DNA of 11,512 nucleotides from JBBAFM01 sp041655415 (GTDB taxonomy: Bacteria > Bacillota > Clostridia > Peptostreptococcales > JAAYPU01). Shown one piece after another: positions 6,634 through 11,512 of this stretch (its first letter is position 1; every line of letters starts with the position of its first letter). Location of the stretch: assembly GCA_964429195.1 (NCBI GenBank), contig CAYSBC010000055.1:1-11512 (forward strand), in the 5' to 3' direction. The notes below the pieces were generated by a model that was not told the DNA's origin, ran no database searches, and was given only the letters and a program-made list of their open reading frames with translations. Made by a program: the position numbers and the translations under genes.

Positions 6634-7410
6634 TTAAAGTTTGATAAATCGGTCATGATTTAAAAAATTATAGTTGACCTGCCCAAACTCGTGGATGGAA
6701 CCTATGTCAAAAGGTTTTCTGATAATTTTCTTGAGTATTTCGGGATCCCTTGTGTTGATAACAATACGACATTCTTTCTGATATTGAAAGGATTTATCTT
6801 TTAGAAACAATTCATAGGGTGATTGATTGATGCAATAAAACGGAACCTTTTTATCTCTGTAGCTTATGACTTGGGTAAGAATCTCATGGTTATTGACTCC
6901 AAAAGAAATTAATTTTGACTTAATCATATTAATAAATTTATCCATATCCAAAATCATGACCAAGGAAGGCTTATCTTCTTCTTTCAAGTATTTTATTTCA
7001 TCCGGTGACACTGCATCTGCAAAATCCTCAAAATATTTTCCCGGTATGTTAGCTATCCAATTCTTTGAAGACTCATTGTTCAGTACATTTTGTTTTAAAA
7101 GAAAAAAGCAGAAAGCCGGCATATCCATTACACTGCTTCTTTTGAAATAGACCAAGTCATGACTGTATTGTATTTCCGTATCCCTATATTTATTTTTATA
7201 ACAGGCCATTGCTTCATCATCGTCAGCTTCACAACATGCAAAGACCCCTTCATATAAGTCCCCTTGGCCTTTCCCTGACTCTTTTTCAATTTCTGCCCAT
7301 CGCCGAGCTGTGTTAAACATAATTGTACCTTTATTCATCAGATCTTCAGCGTATTTTTTATCTGTGCATTTTAATACTATATAAAAATCATTTGACCTAA
7401 TATCTTTCAT
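6634..7410 (-). CDS. Unrecognised 258-residue protein, faintly DUF2971-like
   Basis: A soluble protein of unknown function. Seen: an N-terminal part with FYIVLKCTDKKYAEDLMNKG (residues 9-28), an aromatic MFNTARRWAEIEKESGKGQG (31-50) leading into DLYEGVFACCEADDDE, a hydrophobic AFCFFLLKQ strand (99-107), and near the end FQYQKECRIVINTRDP (208-223). The layout of an early small-residue strand plus F-N/W motif and a late lysine-glutamate-arginine ECR motif resembles DUF2971-type proteins, some of which turn up in mobile or defence-linked regions; this is inference and weak. There is no signal peptide or membrane segment. It is monocistronic, with its own terminator downstream and only a weak AGGT ribosome site upstream. 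It is divergent from the arsR-type operon, with 155 bases between, so the palindrome there could affect both. Cysteines are numerous (C15, C59, C60, C70, C101, C193, C214). Confidence 0.65.
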   Translation of the reverse strand: MKDIRSNDFYIVLKCTDKKYAEDLMNKGTIMFNTARRWAEIEKESGKGQGDLYEGVFACCEADDDEAMACYKNKYRDTEIQYSHDLVYFKRSSVMDMPAFCFFLLKQNVLNNESSKNWIANIPGKYFEDFADAVSPDEIKYLKEEDKPSLVMILDMDKFINMIKSKLISFGVNNHEILTQVISYRDKKVPFYCINQSPYELFLKDKSFQYQKECRIVINTRDPEILKKIIRKPFDIGSIHEFGQVNYNFLNHDRFIKL

Positions 7411-7510
7411 GATATACCTACTTTCTTTAAAAAATTATTTCTGAGGCATGCAATTAATTTTTATTTTCCCTTATATTTTATAGAATATCCGCAATTTAGC
7501 AGTTGCATAT

Positions 7511-7540
7511 TATATTCATATATTGTAATATATGAATATA
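7511..7540. promoter_or_regulatory. 30-bp near-perfect palindrome, probable ArsR-family operator
   Basis: Two 14-base arms, TATATTCATATATT (7511-7524) and its exact complement AATATATGAATATA (7527-7540), flank a central GT. ArsR-family dimers bind such AT-rich inverted repeats, commonly with ATTC/GAAT-type half sites, next to their own gene; the start of the regulator is 25 bases downstream. A possible promoter overlaps it: TTGCAT (7503-7508), 17 bases, then TAATAT (7526-7531), both imperfect. Binding there would block polymerase. There is no T-run after it, so it is not a terminator. Confidence 0.7.
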
Positions 7541-7565
7541 GTAATTTATAAAATGAGGTGAAAAA

Positions 7566-7880
7566 TTGGATATTCATGAGGAAGAAACAAAAAAGTTGTT
7601 AGAACAAAAAGCAGATGTATTAAAATCCATAGCCCATCCTGTGCGGTTATGCATTCTTACAAAGCTTTATAAAACCGGTACTTGCAATGTAACGGATCTC
7701 CAACACTGTTTAAATGTTCCCCAATCAACTATTTCACAGCATCTTGCTAAACTTCGGGGGGCAGGAATAGTAACTGCAAAGAGAAAAGGGGTTGAAGTAA
7801 AATACAGTCTCAATAGCATAGAAATTAAAAATATTCTAAATGTTCTCTTAGAACAGGATCGGGGTGAAAGAAATGAGTAA
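7566..7880 (+). CDS. ArsR-family transcriptional repressor, probably sulfur/persulfide responsive
   Basis: A 104-residue winged-helix regulator of the ArsR/SmtB type. Seen: the DNA-reading core LKSIAHPVRLCILTKLYKTG (residues 19-38), then CNVTDLQHCLNVPQSTISQH (40-59) with the recognition helix, LAKLRGAGIV, and the wing KRKGVEVKYSL. Cysteines are at 29, 40 and 48. The metal-binding ELCVCDL signature is not intact, and no cysteine lies in the last helix. The start is TTG at 7566, with GAGGTG five bases upstream. Its stop overlaps the first codons of the four-module sulfur protein by 8 bases (ATGAGTAA), so the two are co-translated. With the palindrome just upstream, autoregulation is likely. Guilt by association suggests it senses persulfide or polysulfide through C40 and another cysteine; this is inference, and metal or disulfide stress remain alternatives. 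Confidence 0.87.
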   Translation: MDIHEEETKKLLEQKADVLKSIAHPVRLCILTKLYKTGTCNVTDLQHCLNVPQSTISQHLAKLRGAGIVTAKRKGVEVKYSLNSIEIKNILNVLLEQDRGERNE

Positions 7881-10371
7881 AAAGGTGCTTATCATTGGTG
7901 GTGTTGCCGGAGGCGCAAGTGCTGCAGCTCGTCTTCGAAGACTTGATGAAAATGCAGAAATAATCCTCTTTGAAAGAGGAGATTATGTTTCCTATGCGAA
8001 TTGCGGCTTGCCCTATTACATTGGGGATGTTATTAAAGAGAGAGATGCACTCCTAGTCGAAACACCTGAAAAAATCAAAGGTAAATTTAATATTGATGTT
8101 CGTATTAGAAATGAAGTCATTAAAATAGATAAAGAAAATAAAAAAATTCAAGTAAAAAATCATAATACCGGTGAAATCTATACGGAATCCTATGATACCT
8201 TAGTGCTCTCTACAGGATCCTCTCCTCTTAGACCTCCCATAAAAGGTATTGATTCTCCCAACATTTATACCTTATGGACTATACCGGATACTGATGCTAT
8301 CAAAGATTTTATAACAGAAAAAAATGCAAAAAGGGTAGCTGTTATTGGTGGCGGTTTCATCGGCTTAGAAATGGCTGAAAACCTTCATCACCTGGGCTTA
8401 CAGGTATCTATCATTGAAATGCTTGATCAGGTTATGGCCCCTGTTGACTACGACATGGCTCAAATCCTTCATGATAATATACGTACAAATCATGTCAATC
8501 TCATACTGGGGGATGGGGTAGATTTCTTTGAGGATAAGGATTCTAAAACAATCATTAGCCTTAAGAGTGGGAAAAAAATAGAAGCAGATTTAGTTATTTT
8601 ATCTATTGGGGTAAGACCAAACAGCGAACTAGCCAAGGATGCCGGACTAGAGACTAATCCACGTGGTGGTATTATTGTTGATGATTACTTAAAAACATCT
8701 GACAAAAATATCTATGCTATAGGTGATGTCATTGAGGTTGAAGAGTTTATGAATAAGGGAAAAACAATGATTCCTCTTGCCGGGCCGGCTAACAAGCAAG
8801 GACGAATTTGTGCTAATAATATTATGGGGGGAAAAGAGAAGTACAAAGGAACACAAGGAACCTCTGTCGCCCAAGTCTTTGATATGACAGTAGGAGTCAC
8901 AGGTCTAAACGAAAAAACATTGAAGAATCTTGGTAAAGAATACGAGAAGGATTATTATATTGCCACTATTTCTCAAAAATCCCATGCCGGTTATTATCCC
9001 GGAGCTGTACCCATTATTTTAAAGCTGCTATTTGACGGAAAGGGCAAAATATTTGGAGCTCAAATTGTAGGGCAAGATGGTGTGGATAAAAGAATAGATA
9101 CCATTGCAACTACTATTCGAATGGGTGGCACCATCTATGATTTAAAAGAGTTGGAATTAGCCTATGCTCCCCCTTATTCCTCCGCAAAAGATCCGGTGAA
9201 CATGCTGGGATTTGTAGCTGAAAATATTCTCACTAAGAAAGTTGCCTTTATGCGACATGATGAACTAAAGACCTTAAATCCTCATACTTTGCTCATTGTA
9301 GATGTGAGTGAATATGAAGAAAGATTGGTTGCAAATATTGAAAACTCAGTCCACATTCCACTGGGTCAGTTAAGAGGCAGGTTAAATGAGTTGGACAAAA
9401 CCAAACTGATTATTCCATATTGTGCAATCGGTGTCAGATCCTACATTGCCAGCCGAATACTGACTCAAAACGGTTTCCAAAATGTCAAAGTATATGAGGG
9501 GGGACTCCATTTTTATAAAGCTTTAACCCATGATAAAAATATCAATGAGAACCCGACTAATCCTTATCATCCTTCTTCAAATAATAAAGAAGATAGCCTA
9601 ATGGAACAGGACGATATGGAGGGGGAAATAAAAGCAACTATTACAGTTGATTGCAGCGGCCTTCAATGCCCCGGTCCAATTATGAAGGTATTTAAAACAA
9701 TTCATGAAATCAATGATGGCGAAATAATCAAGATTTCAGCAACGGATATTGGTTTTGCTAAAGATATTGAGTCCTGGTGTAATAGAACAAAGAATACCTT
9801 AGTGAAAATTGAAAAAAACAACAAGGAAGTCTTAGCCTATATCCAGAAAGGAACCTCCTTTCCTACTCTCGGTCCTACTTCTGGTTCTGCAGCTCCTGTT
9901 AACAATGGAAAAACACTCATCGTGTTTAGCGGTGACCTGGATAAAGTACTCGCCGCCTTCATTATAGCTACAGGTGGGGCCTCTATGGGTCGAAAAGTCA
10001 CTATGTTTTTCACTTTCTGGGGGTTAAATGCTTTAAGGAAAGCTGAAAAAGTAAAAGTGAAGAAACCTTTTATGGATGCCATGTTTGGAGCTATGATGCC
10101 TAAGGGTGCTGGAAAATTAAAGCTTTCAAAAATGAACATGGGTGGAATGGGAACTGCTATGATGCGAAAGGTTATGAAAGATAAAAATGTAGATTCTCTT
10201 GAAGATCTAATTAAACAAGCAATTGATAGTGGCATCCGTATTGTTGCTTGTACCATGTCCATGGATGTCATGGGTATAACAAAAGATGAGCTGATTGATG
10301 GGGTTGAATATGCAGGAGTTGCTAATTATTTGGGCGATGCGGAGGAATCCAATGTCAATTTGTTTGTATAG
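7873..10371 (+). CDS. Four-module sulfur-transfer protein: CoA-disulfide reductase-like, rhodanese, TusA, DsrE2-like
   Basis: An 832-residue cytosolic fusion. Module 1 (about 1-445) is a pyridine-nucleotide disulfide oxidoreductase of the CoADR/Npsr class: FAD motif VLIIGGVAGGASAAARLRR (5-23), the single redox cysteine C44 in SYANCGLPYY, NAD(P)H motif VAVIGGGFIGLEMAENL (about 154-170), NIYAIGDV, and the hallmark tyrosines in AGYYPGA (374, 375) and YAPPYSSAKDPVN (431, 435). Module 2 (about 447-545) is a rhodanese with active loop CAIGVRS (C517). A polar linker follows. Module 3 (about 589-657) is TusA, VDCSGLQCPGPIMKV with C599. Module 4 (about 673-832) is DsrE2-like: LIVFSGDLDKVLAAFIIATG early and ACTMSMDVMGI with C793 late. 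The family reduces CoA-disulfides, persulfides or polysulfide; the added modules carry sulfane sulfur, so relay C44-C517-C599-C793 is inferred. ATG 7873 is preferred over an in-frame GTG at 7864 because GGGGTG lies just before it. It overlaps the regulator by 8 bases. Confidence 0.92.
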   Translation: MSKKVLIIGGVAGGASAAARLRRLDENAEIILFERGDYVSYANCGLPYYIGDVIKERDALLVETPEKIKGKFNIDVRIRNEVIKIDKENKKIQVKNHNTGEIYTESYDTLVLSTGSSPLRPPIKGIDSPNIYTLWTIPDTDAIKDFITEKNAKRVAVIGGGFIGLEMAENLHHLGLQVSIIEMLDQVMAPVDYDMAQILHDNIRTNHVNLILGDGVDFFEDKDSKTIISLKSGKKIEADLVILSIGVRPNSELAKDAGLETNPRGGIIVDDYLKTSDKNIYAIGDVIEVEEFMNKGKTMIPLAGPANKQGRICANNIMGGKEKYKGTQGTSVAQVFDMTVGVTGLNEKTLKNLGKEYEKDYYIATISQKSHAGYYPGAVPIILKLLFDGKGKIFGAQIVGQDGVDKRIDTIATTIRMGGTIYDLKELELAYAPPYSSAKDPVNMLGFVAENILTKKVAFMRHDELKTLNPHTLLIVDVSEYEERLVANIENSVHIPLGQLRGRLNELDKTKLIIPYCAIGVRSYIASRILTQNGFQNVKVYEGGLHFYKALTHDKNINENPTNPYHPSSNNKEDSLMEQDDMEGEIKATITVDCSGLQCPGPIMKVFKTIHEINDGEIIKISATDIGFAKDIESWCNRTKNTLVKIEKNNKEVLAYIQKGTSFPTLGPTSGSAAPVNNGKTLIVFSGDLDKVLAAFIIATGGASMGRKVTMFFTFWGLNALRKAEKVKVKKPFMDAMFGAMMPKGAGKLKLSKMNMGGMGTAMMRKVMKDKNVDSLEDLIKQAIDSGIRIVACTMSMDVMGITKDELIDGVEYAGVANYLGDAEESNVNLFV

Positions 10372-10388
10372 AACATTGAAATAACATA

Positions 10389-10431
10389 AAATAGCTTTCT
10401 ATGATATATAAAATATTATAGAAAGCTATTT
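10389..10431. terminator. Bidirectional terminator between the sulfur operon and the ybaK-type gene
   Basis: A perfect 14-bp stem, AAATAGCTTTCTAT (10389-10402) with ATAGAAAGCTATTT (10418-10431), around a 15-base AT loop. T-rich sequence follows on the plus strand (TTTCTTATT) and the mirrored arm gives a T-run on the minus strand. It sits between two converging genes and can end both. Confidence 0.8.
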
Positions 10432-10458
10432 CTTATTAATCTCAAATCCCTATTCATT

Positions 10459-10929
10459 TCATTCGAGCATCTTGCATACATCAACCCACCTTATGCTATG
10501 AGAATATTCTTCTAATTCATCACATGTCAGTTCAATAGCCGAATTGCTACTTCCACAAGCAGGAAATAGAGTATCAAACCTTTTCATAGAAATATCGAGA
10601 TATACAGGAACATTGCTTTTGATGGCAAATGGGCATACTCCCCCTACTGCGTGGCCTATAAATTCCACGACTTCTGCTGCCGTCAACATTTTGGCCTTAA
10701 AACCAAATTCAGATTTAAATTTGGAGTTGTCAATTTTTGAATCTCCTGCGGTAACAACCATCATAGCACCATCACCATTTTTTAATGAAATACTTTTCGC
10801 TATCCTTGCCGGACTCGTCTTCAGAGCCTCCGCCGCTAATTCTACTGTTGCACTTGAAGAGTCAAACTCTAAAATAAATTTGTCCTTTTCCCATTTTTTC
10901 AAATAATCCCGTACTTCTTTTATGCCCAT
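10459..10929 (-). CDS. YbaK/EbsC-type aminoacyl-tRNA deacylase-like protein
   Basis: A 156-residue free-standing editing-domain protein of the YbaK/ProX/EbsC superfamily, whose members hydrolyse mischarged tRNAs (for example Cys- or Ala-tRNA(Pro)) in the cytosol. Seen: SSATVELAAEALKTSPARIA (residues 25-44) followed by the conserved lysine K45 in AKSISLK, VVTAGDSKIDNSK (58-70), GHAVGGVCPFAI (92-103) with the family's glycine loop, VPVYLDISMKRFDTLFPACG (107-126) and SSNSAIELT. Length and motif order match the stand-alone family. The ATG has CGGAGGT seven bases upstream. It lies 66 bases downstream of the DUF2251-like gene on the same strand with no clear terminator between, so they may share a transcript. 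The tRNA specificity cannot be read from sequence. Confidence 0.9.
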   Translation of the reverse strand: MGIKEVRDYLKKWEKDKFILEFDSSSATVELAAEALKTSPARIAKSISLKNGDGAMMVVTAGDSKIDNSKFKSEFGFKAKMLTAAEVVEFIGHAVGGVCPFAIKSNVPVYLDISMKRFDTLFPACGSSNSAIELTCDELEEYSHSIRWVDVCKMLE

Positions 10930-10995
10930 ATCAACCTCCGGTAGATCCTTATATGTCTTTTAAATCTAAATAAAACCATTAAGTTGCTTATTTTC

Positions 10996-11385
10996 TTAAA
11001 GTGGCTGCCCTTGCTCTGTATGAATACCATTCTCCCATATTTCCCTAGGAATAGGAATCATAATATTATCTTCTATTGTCGTTGCAATTTTTCTATTACT
11101 TTCTAAATCCATGATACCGTAAAAGTTGCCATCAATTTCTAATGCAGTTCTGCTTGAATCATGAGACCATAGGATATCTACTTCTTCATATTCCTCAATA
11201 GCAGGTACAATTTTGCTATAAACCCAAAGATGATTAACTATTTTCTCTATTACTCCTGTTGCGTCTAATTTGCAAAGATACATGTACCCTGTCTCTTTGT
11301 TATCTTCAAAGATGATCATCCATTCACCATTTGGGGAAGCAGACCTCAGAATATAACTTCCTTGATCTTGGTCCAAGTAATCCAT
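10996..11385 (-). CDS. Small DUF2251-like protein
   Basis: A 129-residue soluble, acidic protein. Seen: SASPNGEWMIIFEDNKETGY (residues 15-34) and ILWSHDSSRTALEIDGNFYG (71-90) followed by IMDLES. The S-P-N-G-x-W/Y-x-x-x-FEDN-x-ETGY-x-Y pattern and the later W-S-x-D-x-x-x-x-A-L-x-I are what I recall for DUF2251. The alternating hydrophobic pattern suggests a beta-rich, propeller-blade-like fold. Proteins of this sort often appear as lone accessory genes and sometimes near polymorphic toxin loci as putative immunity proteins; no toxin is visible in this window. The ATG has a strong AGGAGG site. Ahead of it is an unusual pair of hairpins. Its function is unknown and the family call is moderate. 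Confidence 0.68.
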   Translation of the reverse strand: MDYLDQDQGSYILRSASPNGEWMIIFEDNKETGYMYLCKLDATGVIEKIVNHLWVYSKIVPAIEEYEEVDILWSHDSSRTALEIDGNFYGIMDLESNRKIATTIEDNIMIPIPREIWENGIHTEQGQPL

Positions 11386-11407
11386 ATTAACCTCCTAAGA
11401 ATCAGTA

Positions 11408-11437
11408 GAAATCTACAAATCAAAGATTTGTGATTTC
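11408..11437 (-). other. Hairpin A in the leader of the DUF2251-like gene
   Basis: GAAATC (11408-11413) and ACAAATC (11415-11421) pair fully with GATTTGT (11425-11431) and GATTTC (11432-11437): 13 base pairs with one bulged base and a 3-base loop. On the minus strand it ends about ten bases before the AGGAGG of the next gene. It has no T-run directly after it, so it is not an ordinary terminator. Confidence 0.6.
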
Positions 11438-11448
11438 CTTGCATAAGT

Positions 11449-11479
11449 TCGCCATCGATTTGTTCGACAAATTGGGCGA
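11449..11479 (-). other. Hairpin B with the same ATTTGT/ACAAAT core
   Basis: TCGCC (11449-11453) pairs with GGCGA (11475-11479), and the inner ATTTGT (11458-11463) pairs with ACAAAT (11467-11472) around a 3-base loop, extended by a C-G and a G-T pair, with a 2-base bulge on one side. It shares the GATTTGT string with hairpin A, so the two could pair with each other instead. It is noticeably richer in GC than the flanking DNA. Confidence 0.55.
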
Positions 11480-11512
11480 GCTGATATAAATAATTAATAT
11501 TTTGCTTATCTT

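Noticed and set aside
6866..7150. 94-codon plus-strand open frame inside the 258-residue gene
   Set aside because: Low-complexity hydrophobic/serine translation with no ribosome site. The minus-strand gene has balanced composition and a terminator at its end.
7511..7540. Palindrome as a transcription terminator or mobile-element end
   Set aside because: No T-run follows, no target-site duplication or transposase is near, and it sits just where an ArsR operator is expected.
9837..10271. 144-codon open frame on the minus strand inside the DsrE2-like module
   Set aside because: It lies fully opposite a strongly supported coding region, has no ribosome site, and its translation has no recognisable motif; it is a shadow of the real frame.
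10544..10906. 120-codon plus-strand open frame opposite the ybaK-type gene
   Set aside because: It mirrors the true minus-strand gene, which has a good ribosome site and conserved motifs.

Overview
The window looks like chromosomal DNA from a low-GC Gram-positive bacterium of the Clostridia. The evidence is AT-rich intergenic DNA, strong AGGAGG-type ribosome binding sites, frequent TTG and GTG starts, and Firmicutes-type families (UPF0316/DUF2179, DUF4275, ACT-type homoserine dehydrogenase, NptA-type Na/Pi transporter with a PhoU tail). I cannot fix the genus. No tRNA, rRNA, CRISPR array, transposase or phage gene is visible, and no gene-free stretch exceeds 300 bases.

Left part (1-2530, all minus strand): a compact cluster is read as trmL (tRNA wobble 2'-O-methyltransferase, TTG start), then a Na+/phosphate cotransporter with a PhoU-like tail, then a thioredoxin reductase cut by the window edge. 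The intergenic stretch 2492-2719 holds divergent promoters for trmL and for hom.

Centre (2674-4883, plus strand): homoserine dehydrogenase (hom), a SEC-C zinc-motif protein and an 88-residue unrecognised protein with a duplicated helix motif. They end at a terminator shared with the converging operon.

Minus-strand block 4897-7410: a three-gene operon folA (DHFR), a DUF4275-type protein and a UPF0316/DUF2179 membrane protein. Upstream of it lies an unrecognised 258-residue protein with its own terminator.

Plus-strand block 7511-10431: a 30-bp near-perfect palindrome, an ArsR-family repressor (TTG start), and an overlapping 832-residue four-module protein: CoA-disulfide-reductase-like flavoprotein, rhodanese, TusA and DsrE2-like. 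Its candidate sulfur-carrying cysteines are C44, C517, C599 and C793. This reads as a self-contained persulfide-sensing and sulfur-relay operon and is the most interesting system in the window.

Right end (10459-11512, minus strand): a YbaK/EbsC-type editing-domain protein and a small DUF2251-like protein. Ahead of the latter lie two strong hairpins sharing the same ATTTGT/ACAAAT core, which may be a structured leader or part of an interspersed repeat.
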